Source: Cytophagaceae bacterium UBA7467
GTDB lineage: Bacteria; Bacteroidota; Bacteroidia; Cytophagales; Spirosomataceae
Direction of reading: 5' to 3'
DNA length: 63,661 nt
NCBI GenBank assembly: GCA_002479785.1
Contig: DLPD01000030.1
Span: 13,732-77,392 of the forward strand
Shown: positions 56,450 through 63,661 of the stretch, one piece after another
Layout of the letters: each line of letters begins with the position of its first letter
Position numbering within the stretch: position 1 is the stretch's first letter
Translations under genes and position numbers: made by a program
The notes under the pieces: generated by a model
Database searches by the model: none
What the model was told of the DNA's origin: nothing
The model's input: only the letters and a program-made list of their open reading frames with translations

Positions 56450-59332
56450 ATGAAAAAAATTATACAACAGATTTTACCTAGCCTAGCGCTTATTCTGTTC
56501 TTAAGTGCAAGCACTTTTGCTCAGACTAAAATTGGTGGAAAGGTAATGGATGCAGATTCTAAAGAGCCATTAATTGGTGTTAGTATCGGCGTAAAAGGAG
56601 CAGTAACCGGAACCATTTCAGATGCGAAAGGTAACTTCTCTCTATCAACGAACAAAGCTGGTGCATTAACAATCGTCGTTTCGATGGTAGGTTATGAGCG
56701 TCAAGAAATTCCCGTTAAAGGAAATAAAACAGATTTTCAAATTGCACTTAAAGAGCAAGCGACTTTTGGGCAAGATGTGGTAGTTTCTGCCTCTCGTGTA
56801 GAAGAAAGCGTTATGCAATCCCCCGTTTCAGTAGAGCGTATGGATATCCGTGCGATTCGTGAAACACCTGCTGCTTCTTTCTATGATGCATTACGCAACA
56901 TTAAGGGCGTTGAGGTGAGTTCTCAATCGGTATCTTTCTCGTCTATTGGTATGCGTGGGTTTAACAGCAATGGTAACGTGCGTGTCGTTCAAATGATCGA
57001 CGGTATGGATAACCAAGCACCTGGTTTGAACTTCTCTGTAGGTAATATTGTAGGTATTTCTGAATTAGATTTACAATCAGTAGACTTATTGCCAGGTGCA
57101 GCGTCTGCTCTATATGGTCCTAACGCGATGAACGGTATCATCTTGATGGATTCGAAATCTCCTTTCTTATTCCAAGGATTATCGGCTCAAGTGAAAACAG
57201 GAGCGATGTATGCAAGCAACCGTTCAGAAACGACTACGCCATACGGAGATATTTCGGTTCGTTTTGCGAAAGCATTTAATAACAAAGTTGCTTTCAAATT
57301 AAACTTCAACCAATTGACCGCTGATGACTGGCAGGCCACGGATACGCGTGATCAATCATTACTTAATGGTACCGTTTTAGGAGCAGGTTCTAGGGTTACG
57401 AACTTAGCTTACAATGGCGTTAGTGTGTATGGTGATGAGACGAACGTAAATATGTTAACTTCATTAAAGCCATTATTAGGAGTTCCTACGAATCCCTTAA
57501 CAGCTGGGATTAATCAAATTTCTGCTGCGACAGGTGGTTTGTTAACGCCATCTGCTATTTTAGGATACATTGTACCTAACGTGAACATCTCTCGTGAAGG
57601 GTATGCAGAGCGTGATTTATCCTCTTATGCGAACCGTAACATCAAATTCAATGCGGCTTTGCACTATCGTTTTAATGATAAAGTAGAGTTGATCTTACAA
57701 GGATCGTATGGTCAAGGTACTACGATGTACACCGGAGCGGATCGTTACTCGATCAAAAACTTCTCGATGGGACAGTATAAAGCTGAATTAAAAGGTTCTA
57801 ACTTCTTCGTTCGTGCTTATACAACACAAGAGAATTCAGGAGATGCGTATGCTACAGGTACATTAGGTCAATTAGTAAATGAAGCAGCTAAGCCATCTAC
57901 GGCTTGGTATCCTCAATACTTCTCGACTTTTGCTGGTTTAGCATTGACTAACTTTGGAACTGTATTACAAACAAACTTATTGAAAGGGGTTGCTCCTGCT
58001 TCAGCGGTTGGTTTAGCAGTTGCGAGTACACAAGCTTCTTTCCCTTACTACCATGGAACAGCACGTGCAGCATCTGATGCAGGTCGTTTAGTGCCAGGAA
58101 CTGCAGCGTTTAACGCGGCGGTAGATGCTATCAAGGCTAAGCCACTTCCTCAAGGAGCTAAGTTTACAGATAAGTCTGCTTTATACCACTTAGAGGGTAT
58201 GTATAACTTAACTGAAAAAGTGAATAACAAACTAGAATTGATCGTAGGTGCGAACTTCCGTCAATATGCCTTGAACTCAGAAGGAACCTTATTTGCGCTG
58301 CAAGATGATGGTAGCGAGTTCTCTATCAACGAATACGGTGCATACGCACAAGCATCCAAGAAATTATTTGCTGATCACTTGAAAGTAACGGGATCACTTC
58401 GTTATGATAAGAATGAAAACTTCGAAGGTGTGTTTAGCCCACGTATTTCTGGGGTATTGACTCAAGGAACTTCTAACTTCCGTGCATCATTACAAACTGG
58501 TTTCCGTATTCCTACCACACAGGATCAATACATTAACTTGTTAACTCCTTCTGCTCGTTTACTAGGTGGTTTAGCAGTCGTTCAAGATCGTTACAAATTA
58601 TCAGGTAACTCGTATACCTTACAGTCGATTTTAGCGAACCAAACAGATCCTACTAAGTGGGTAACTTACAAGGCCAAGGCTTGGAAACCAGAGCAAGTTC
58701 AAACGGTTGAAATTGGTTACAAAGGAATGATCACACCACAAATGTTTGTGGATTTCTATGCTTACCAATCTAACTTCACGAACTTCTCTGCTGGTCAAGT
58801 GGTAGCGCAACCTAGCACAACTTTGGCAGGTTCATTAAACTACTTCTCATTCCCATCTAACGTGGATAACGAAGTGGTTACTAACGGTTGGGGCTTAGGC
58901 ATCGATTATGATTTAGGAAAGCGTTGGGCATTAGGTACAAACGTTTCTTACAATGCAGTAAAAGACAATGGTGGATTAGCTGATTACCAATTAGGTTTCA
59001 ACACTCCGAACTACCGTACGAACGTTTCTTTAGGAAATCGTAACATCGGAAATTCAGGTTGGGGCTTCAATGCGACTTGGAGATACCAAGATCAATTTGT
59101 TTGGCAATCTTCTTTTGTAAACCAAGTAGTGAATCAACAACAATTGTCTATGATTCCTGCGTTCTCAACATTAGATATGCAAGTAAGCAAGAAAGTAGCT
59201 GAGATTAAGTCGATCATCAAAGTAGGTGGTACGAACTTAGGCGGAGTTGCTTATACAACAGGATGGGGTAACCCATTAATCGGAAGCATTTACTATGTAA
59301 GTATCACTTTCGACGAATTGTTGAATAAATAA
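56450..59332 (+). CDS. TonB-dependent receptor with carboxypeptidase-like domain, substrate unknown
   Basis: A 960-residue outer-membrane receptor. After the signal peptide (ending STFAQ) come a carboxypeptidase-D regulatory-like domain (about 27-105, 'GGKVMDADSKEPLIGVSIG'), a plug domain (about 120-240, 'SSIGMRGFNSNGNVRVVQMIDG' region, 'LLPGAASALYGPNAMNGII') and a long barrel ending 'IYYVSITFDELLNK'. I chose ATG 56450, giving the signal peptide; the frame opens earlier at 56429. No SusD-like gene follows, so it is not a classical glycan SusCD pair. Codon use is more biased than in its neighbours (frequent GGT, CGT, GCA), suggesting high expression. A strong terminator follows. Confidence 0.9.
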   Translation: MKKIIQQILPSLALILFLSASTFAQTKIGGKVMDADSKEPLIGVSIGVKGAVTGTISDAKGNFSLSTNKAGALTIVVSMVGYERQEIPVKGNKTDFQIALKEQATFGQDVVVSASRVEESVMQSPVSVERMDIRAIRETPAASFYDALRNIKGVEVSSQSVSFSSIGMRGFNSNGNVRVVQMIDGMDNQAPGLNFSVGNIVGISELDLQSVDLLPGAASALYGPNAMNGIILMDSKSPFLFQGLSAQVKTGAMYASNRSETTTPYGDISVRFAKAFNNKVAFKLNFNQLTADDWQATDTRDQSLLNGTVLGAGSRVTNLAYNGVSVYGDETNVNMLTSLKPLLGVPTNPLTAGINQISAATGGLLTPSAILGYIVPNVNISREGYAERDLSSYANRNIKFNAALHYRFNDKVELILQGSYGQGTTMYTGADRYSIKNFSMGQYKAELKGSNFFVRAYTTQENSGDAYATGTLGQLVNEAAKPSTAWYPQYFSTFAGLALTNFGTVLQTNLLKGVAPASAVGLAVASTQASFPYYHGTARAASDAGRLVPGTAAFNAAVDAIKAKPLPQGAKFTDKSALYHLEGMYNLTEKVNNKLELIVGANFRQYALNSEGTLFALQDDGSEFSINEYGAYAQASKKLFADHLKVTGSLRYDKNENFEGVFSPRISGVLTQGTSNFRASLQTGFRIPTTQDQYINLLTPSARLLGGLAVVQDRYKLSGNSYTLQSILANQTDPTKWVTYKAKAWKPEQVQTVEIGYKGMITPQMFVDFYAYQSNFTNFSAGQVVAQPSTTLAGSLNYFSFPSNVDNEVVTNGWGLGIDYDLGKRWALGTNVSYNAVKDNGGLADYQLGFNTPNYRTNVSLGNRNIGNSGWGFNATWRYQDQFVWQSSFVNQVVNQQQLSMIPAFSTLDMQVSKKVAEIKSIIKVGGTNLGGVAYTTGWGNPLIGSIYYVSITFDELLNK

Positions 59333-59351
59333 GATTTTTTGAAATTATGTT

Positions 59352-59384
59352 GAGGCTGCCCCTAAAAGGGCAGCCTCTTTTTTT
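59352..59384 (+). terminator. Terminator of the second TonB-dependent receptor
   Basis: Perfect 10-bp stem GAGGCTGCCC (59352-59361) with GGGCAGCCTC (59368-59377), loop CTAAAA, then a run of eight T. The uvrA -7 box lies directly after it. Confidence 0.94.
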
Positions 59385-59385
59385 G

Positions 59386-59393
59386 TACCTTTG
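59386..59393 (+). promoter_or_regulatory. -7 promoter box of uvrA
   Basis: TACCTTTG matches TAnnTTTG, 22 bases before the ATG at 59416. The upstream promoter half must lie within the terminator of the previous gene. The octamer is the same as that before mfd and gldJ. Confidence 0.6.
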
Positions 59394-59415
59394 TGGATCG
59401 ATCGATTCCCTAACT

Positions 59416-62250
59416 ATGGCTTCTAAAGCGTCTGATTCTACCGGATTTTCCCACATTCAAGTGCTGGGTGCACGCGAGCATAATTTAAAGAATATTGACG
59501 TTTCCATTCCACGCAATCAACTGGTGGTGGTGACGGGTATTTCGGGATCGGGAAAATCATCCCTAGCGTTTGATACGATTTATGCAGAGGGTCAAAGACG
59601 CTACATGGAATCTTTCTCTGCCTATGCCCGTTCTTTCCTTGGAAACATGGAACGGCCGGATGTAGACAAGATCGAAGGTCTTTCGCCAGTGATCTCCATT
59701 GAACAGAAGACCACCTCTAAAAACCCACGATCTACCGTAGGAACGACAACCGAAATTTACGATTTCTTGCGTCTATTGTATGCCCGTGCGGGAGAAGCAT
59801 TTTCGTACTTATCCGGTGAGAAAATGGTCAAGCAATCCGTCGATCAAATCATCGATACCTTATTGACACAGTTTAATAAAGGTAAGGTTGTATTACTCGC
59901 TCCCGTAGTCAAAGGTCGTAAAGGACATTACCGCGAATTGTTCGTGCAAATCGCGAAGTGGGGCTATACGAAAGTGCGGATCGATGGCGAAATCATGGAT
60001 ATCGAACCCAAGATGCAGGTCGACCGTTTTAAAGTTCACGATATTGAAATAGTGGTAGATCGTTTAGTGGTTACCAAGGACGAACGTTTGCGTTTATCCC
60101 AAAGCCTACAAACCGCGATGAACCAAGGCAAAGGACAAGTGTATGTCTTAGATGCTGCTGATAAATTACATTACTTCTCCCAGACCTTAATGGACCCGGC
60201 GACTGGTTTGTCCTATGACGAACCCGCACCGAATACCTTTTCATTCAATAGTCCCTATGGCGCTTGTCCTTGTTGCAATGGACTAGGCGTAGTCGAAGAG
60301 ATTACAGAAGATTCTGTAATCCCAGATCGCTCTTTAAGCATTATCCGTGGCGCGATAGCGCCAATCGGGGAATACCGGGAGCTGTGGATTTTTAAGCAAT
60401 TAGAGGTGCTGTTAAAGCCCTTTAAGGTAGGTCTTTCTACTCCTATCGCCAAATTTCCGGCGGAGGCGATTGAATTAATGCTATATGGTTCTGACGCGCC
60501 TGTTGCAGTGCCGTCTAAGAAATACGAGGGAACGGAATGGAATACCAAATACGATGGCATCGTAAACTTCCTGAAACGCCAGCAAGAGACGGGATCTGAA
60601 AAGACTCAAGACTGGTTGAAGGATTTTATGATCATCAAGAAATGCCCGGAATGCGATGGGTATCGCTTGAAGAAAGAATCCTTGCACTTTCGCATTGCGG
60701 ATAAACACATCGGGCAATTAGCCCAAATGGATATCAACGAGCTTGAGGCTTGGTTCACTGACGTGGAAACACGAATGAGCGATCGCCAGCAGCAGATCGG
60801 GGTGGAAGTGTTGAAAGAGATCAGAAAGCGGGTAGGTTTTTTAACTCAAATCGGTTTGACTTATTTGACGCTCGATCGACCGATGAAAAGTTTGTCAGGG
60901 GGAGAGGCTCAACGGATTCGTTTAGCCACTCAGATAGGGACGCAACTCGTGGGAGTCTTATACATTATGGATGAACCGAGTATTGGTTTACATCAGCGTG
61001 ATAATGAGAAGTTAATTCAAGCCTTAAAAGATTTAAGGGATTTAGGCAATTCAGTGCTAGTCGTGGAACACGATAAGGATATGATGCTGGAGTCTGATTA
61101 TATTCTAGACATCGGTCCAGGAGCAGGTCGTCATGGAGGAAATGTGGTGGGTTCCGGTACTCCAACCGAGTTTTTGAAATTGAAGACGCCTACGGCGGCA
61201 TATTTGAATGGTGCGCTAGAAATTGCGGTGCCAGCTGTTCGTCGCAAAGGCAATGGTTTAAGTATTGAGTTGAAAGGGGCGACTGGGAATAATTTGAAGA
61301 ACGTCTCCGTGAAGTTTCCATTAGGGACTTTGACGGTCGTGACTGGGGTTTCGGGTTCTGGGAAATCGACTTTGATTCATGATACCTTGGTGTTGAAATT
61401 GAAGCAACATTTCGATCGAACCAAGCGGGATGCAATGCCGCACAAGTCGATTGTGGGTTTGGAAAATATCGATAAAGTTATCGAAGTGGACCAAAGTCCG
61501 ATTGGCCGAACCCCTCGTTCTAATCCTGCTACCTATACCAATATGTATAGCGACATTCGCACGCTCTATTGCGAATTACCTGAATCTAAAATCCGCGGAT
61601 ACAAGGCCGGACGATTTAGTTTTAATGTGAAGGGAGGCCGATGCGAAAGCTGTGAGGGAGCAGGTCGCAAAAAGATTGAGATGGAGTTCTTGCCTGATGT
61701 ATTAGTAGAATGCGAAACATGTAAGGGGAAACGCTTTAACCGCGAGACTTTGGAAGTTCGCTTCAAAGGTAAATCCATTTCAGATGTGTTGGATATGACA
61801 GTGGAGCAGGCTTTGGAATTCTTTGAAAACCAGCCTCGTATTTTCCGTCGTGTACAGACTTTAGCTGAAGTAGGTTTAGGATATATCACCTTAGGTCAAC
61901 ACGCCACGACCCTTTCTGGAGGTGAGGCGCAACGCGTAAAGCTGGCAGAAGAACTTTCTAAAAAGGATACAGGTAAGACGCTTTATGTGTTGGATGAGCC
62001 TACGACTGGCTTACACTTTCAAGATGTGCGTCTGTTATTAGATGTATTGCAGAAGCTGGTAGATAAAGGGAATACGGTCTTGATTATCGAACACAATATG
62101 GACGTGATTAAAGTAGCCGATTACCTAATTGATATGGGTCCTGAAGGGGGAAACGCGGGAGGACAATTAATAGCAAGCGGAACGCCAGAGCAGATTGCTA
62201 AAGAAAAAAATAGTCATACAGGTCGCTTTTTGAAAAAGGAATTATCATAG
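59416..62250 (+). CDS. uvrA: Excinuclease ABC subunit A
   Basis: A 944-residue DNA damage sensor of nucleotide excision repair. It has two ABC ATPase halves: Walker A 'GISGSGKSSLAFDT' near residue 42 and 'GVSGSGKSTLIHDT' near 645; signatures 'LSGGEAQRIRLATQIG' and 'LSGGEAQRVKLAEELS'. Zinc sites are 'CPCCNGLG' with 'CPECDGYR', and 'CESCEGAG' with 'CETCKGKR'. The insertion domain and length fit UvrA1. ATG 59416 is preferred over the frame start at 59347, because that would begin inside the upstream terminator and before the promoter. It works with UvrB/UvrC and receives stalled polymerase sites from Mfd (1624-4968). Confidence 0.97.
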   Translation: MASKASDSTGFSHIQVLGAREHNLKNIDVSIPRNQLVVVTGISGSGKSSLAFDTIYAEGQRRYMESFSAYARSFLGNMERPDVDKIEGLSPVISIEQKTTSKNPRSTVGTTTEIYDFLRLLYARAGEAFSYLSGEKMVKQSVDQIIDTLLTQFNKGKVVLLAPVVKGRKGHYRELFVQIAKWGYTKVRIDGEIMDIEPKMQVDRFKVHDIEIVVDRLVVTKDERLRLSQSLQTAMNQGKGQVYVLDAADKLHYFSQTLMDPATGLSYDEPAPNTFSFNSPYGACPCCNGLGVVEEITEDSVIPDRSLSIIRGAIAPIGEYRELWIFKQLEVLLKPFKVGLSTPIAKFPAEAIELMLYGSDAPVAVPSKKYEGTEWNTKYDGIVNFLKRQQETGSEKTQDWLKDFMIIKKCPECDGYRLKKESLHFRIADKHIGQLAQMDINELEAWFTDVETRMSDRQQQIGVEVLKEIRKRVGFLTQIGLTYLTLDRPMKSLSGGEAQRIRLATQIGTQLVGVLYIMDEPSIGLHQRDNEKLIQALKDLRDLGNSVLVVEHDKDMMLESDYILDIGPGAGRHGGNVVGSGTPTEFLKLKTPTAAYLNGALEIAVPAVRRKGNGLSIELKGATGNNLKNVSVKFPLGTLTVVTGVSGSGKSTLIHDTLVLKLKQHFDRTKRDAMPHKSIVGLENIDKVIEVDQSPIGRTPRSNPATYTNMYSDIRTLYCELPESKIRGYKAGRFSFNVKGGRCESCEGAGRKKIEMEFLPDVLVECETCKGKRFNRETLEVRFKGKSISDVLDMTVEQALEFFENQPRIFRRVQTLAEVGLGYITLGQHATTLSGGEAQRVKLAEELSKKDTGKTLYVLDEPTTGLHFQDVRLLLDVLQKLVDKGNTVLIIEHNMDVIKVADYLIDMGPEGGNAGGQLIASGTPEQIAKEKNSHTGRFLKKELS

Positions 62251-62285
62251 ATTTTTTTTACATTTAGGTACTTTCTACATCAACG

Positions 62286-63599
62286 ATGAACTATTTGCCT
62301 CAGATGCTTTTTATCGCCCTTCTAGGGGGAATGTCTTACCTGATTTTTCAGCGTTTTTCGCTTATTATCCAAACGATTCGATTAGCGCGTCCTGTGGAAT
62401 TATCGGATCGTCCGTCTGAACGTTTTAAACGTATGGCTTTATTAGCCTTTGGTCAAAAGAAAATGTTCAATAAGCCCCTTGTTGGCTTTTTTCACTTCTT
62501 GATTTACATGGGTTTTATACTCATTAATATAGAGATTCTCGAAATTATTTTAGATGGTCTATTAGGTACTCACCGCCTTTTTGCGCCCTTTTTAGGCTCG
62601 TTATATACCGGATTAATGCATTTTTTCGAGATCTTGGCGGGTGGTGTTTTTGTGGCATGTGTGTTCTTTTTTCTGCGTCGTGGGGTGTTTCGCGTAGCTA
62701 GATTACAGGCGGCGAATCATACAGAACTTGCTGGATTCCCGGTAAAAGATGCCTACCAAATTTTGCTTATTGAAGTTATATTAATGCTGGCCTTGTGGAC
62801 GATGAACGGTGCGGATGCGGTATTGCAAACGCGCGGGGTGGAACATTATCAAACGGTGGGATCCTTTGTGATTTCTGGGCAATTAGTGGGTATTTTTACG
62901 CAGCTTTCGACTTCTTCTTTAATCTTGCTTGAACGCGCCGCTTGGTGGTTTCACATTGTAGGGATAGTATCTTTCGCCTTATATGTAACTTATTCGAAAC
63001 ACTTGCATATCTTTTTTGCATTCCCTTCTGCCTATTTTTCGAGTTTAGAATCAGCTGCGAAGATGTCAGCGATGCCTGCGGTAACACACGAGGTCAAGTT
63101 GATGTTAGGGCAGCCGGTGGAGGAGCAGCCCGCTGCGAATTTGAAGTTTGGGGCCAAAGACGTGGTGGATTTAACCTGGAAGAATGCCTTAGATGCCTAT
63201 TCATGTACAGAATGTGGTCGATGCACGGAGCAATGTCCGGCGAACCAGACTGGTAGAGCCTTATCGCCACGTAAAATAATGATGGATACCCGGGATCGAT
63301 TGGAAGAGGTGGGAGGAATTTTGAAAGCCCATAAAGGAACATTCATAGAAGACGGGAAATCCTTGTTTGACCGAATTTCTGCCGAGGAGTTACGCGCCTG
63401 CACCTCTTGTCAGGCCTGCGTAGAAGCATGTCCCATGGAGCTTTCTCCCTTAAGTATTATTTTAGAAATGCGTCGCTACCAAATCATGGAACTTTCAGAT
63501 GCTCCGGGTGCATGGAATGCCATGTTTGCAAATGTGGAGACGAATCAAAGTCCGTGGAAATTTAACCCTGCCGATCGTTTGAATTGGGCAAAAGAATAA
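62286..63599 (+). CDS. Membrane-bound Fe-S oxidoreductase (heterodisulfide reductase subunit-like)
   Basis: A 437-residue protein. The N-terminal part has about five membrane helices (residues 5-25, 65-90, 105-125, 155-175, 215-235) with conserved histidines typical of a NarI/HdrE-like cytochrome b. The C-terminal cytoplasmic part holds two 4Fe-4S sites: C307-x2-C310-x2-C313-x3-C317 ('CTECGRCTEQCP') and C372-x2-C375-x2-C378-x3-C382 ('CTSCQACVEACP'). Such proteins exchange electrons between the quinone pool and a soluble Fe-S partner. The usual partner with CCG domains is not the next gene here, as far as the window shows. Confidence 0.86.
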   Translation: MNYLPQMLFIALLGGMSYLIFQRFSLIIQTIRLARPVELSDRPSERFKRMALLAFGQKKMFNKPLVGFFHFLIYMGFILINIEILEIILDGLLGTHRLFAPFLGSLYTGLMHFFEILAGGVFVACVFFFLRRGVFRVARLQAANHTELAGFPVKDAYQILLIEVILMLALWTMNGADAVLQTRGVEHYQTVGSFVISGQLVGIFTQLSTSSLILLERAAWWFHIVGIVSFALYVTYSKHLHIFFAFPSAYFSSLESAAKMSAMPAVTHEVKLMLGQPVEEQPAANLKFGAKDVVDLTWKNALDAYSCTECGRCTEQCPANQTGRALSPRKIMMDTRDRLEEVGGILKAHKGTFIEDGKSLFDRISAEELRACTSCQACVEACPMELSPLSIILEMRRYQIMELSDAPGAWNAMFANVETNQSPWKFNPADRLNWAKE

Positions 63600-63602
63600 G
63601 CT

Positions 63603-63661
63603 ATGAAGAAAATACTTGCAATAATAGTCATTTTAATAGGTACCTATTTTTTAGGACCTAA
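63603..63661 (+). CDS. Start of an unidentified gene, cut by the window end
   Basis: An ATG three bases after the Fe-S oxidoreductase stop opens a frame of 19 codons to the window edge, reading MKKILAIIVILIGTYFLGP. It is one hydrophobic N-terminal segment, either a signal peptide or a membrane anchor. Similar starts occur in SRPBCC-fold proteins of Bacteroidota, but this is only a guess. The tight spacing suggests co-transcription with the gene before it. Confidence 0.6.
   Translation, partial: MKKILAIIVILIGTYFLGP

Noticed and set aside
56450..59332. SusC/SusD-type glycan uptake pair
   Set aside because: No SusD-like lipoprotein gene follows; the receptor is closed off by a strong terminator and uvrA.

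Overview
The window is chromosomal DNA of a member of the Bacteroidota, most likely of the order Cytophagales (a Spirosomataceae-like, carotenoid-forming freshwater bacterium is my best guess; the genus is inference). The support is a GldJ gliding/type IX secretion lipoprotein, a GldE-like protein, two TonB-dependent receptors with a carboxypeptidase-D-like N-terminal domain, lipoproteins with xxSC lipoboxes, and start codons without Shine-Dalgarno sequences. Many genes are preceded by the Bacteroidota -7 box TAnnTTTG. Base composition is moderately AT-rich and even. I see no insertion sequence, prophage, integrase or CRISPR array, and no gene-free stretch longer than about 300 bases.

Layout. 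1-5 kb: end of comF, gldJ and mfd. 5-7.6 kb: a TPP riboswitch in front of a TonB-dependent receptor. 7.6-12.3 kb: glycosyltransferase, TerC-type metal exporter, AraC regulator facing a phytanoyl-CoA-dioxygenase-like gene, dienelactone hydrolase coupled to an unlisted 45-residue lipoprotein. 12.3-15.7 kb: a 1122-residue ThuA/sugar dehydrogenase/PKD/cytochrome c protein. 15.7-22.4 kb: ABC-F ATPase, tatC, glyA, dsbD and a small membrane protein. 22.4-27.8 kb: a leftward run of response regulator, GHL10 glycosidase, ferredoxin-NADPH-type reductase, M3 peptidase and a small lipoprotein. 27.8-32.9 kb: AI-2E transporter, a LytS/LytTR pair with a histidine phosphatase, menaquinone genes (menI-like, menF). 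32.9-38.9 kb: a leftward cytochrome c maturation operon (ccmB, ccmC, ccmD-like, ccmE, ccmF) ending in a small membrane gene and gldE. 39-46 kb: feoAB, hotdog thioesterase, DUF2147, phosphosulfolactate synthase homologue, DedA, aroE, a phosphoribosyltransferase, a YcxB-like protein, ruvX. 46-52.4 kb: second PhyH-family gene, outer-membrane proteins, BatD-like protein, aroC, tadA, sod. 52.4-54.2 kb: tRNA-His, a cruF-type carotenoid gene and a MerR/B12-binding regulator. 54-63.7 kb: manC, DUF3089 lipoprotein, second TonB receptor, uvrA, Fe-S oxidoreductase and the start of one more gene.

How the parts connect. aroE and aroC lead to chorismate, which menF (with menI) draws into menaquinone, the likely quinone for the membrane Fe-S oxidoreductase. 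The ccm operon and dsbD supply heme attachment and thiol reduction outside the membrane, as needed by the cytochrome c domain of the 1122-residue protein. mfd and uvrA are two parts of transcription-coupled repair. The cruF/MerR pair looks like B12-based light control of carotenoid synthesis. The TPP riboswitch marks the first TonB receptor as a likely importer of thiamine or a precursor.

Most notable: (1) CcmE carries C-P-S-K-Y at the heme-attachment site instead of the usual histidine motif, and neither CcmH nor CcmA is present here; (2) the TPP riboswitch acts on a lone outer-membrane receptor; (3) the CarH/LitR-type photoreceptor regulator sits beside cruF; (4) a phosphosulfolactate synthase homologue occurs without coenzyme M genes; (5) a coupled 45-residue lipoprotein; (6) convergent genes end either in shared four-base stop overlaps or in two-way hairpins.
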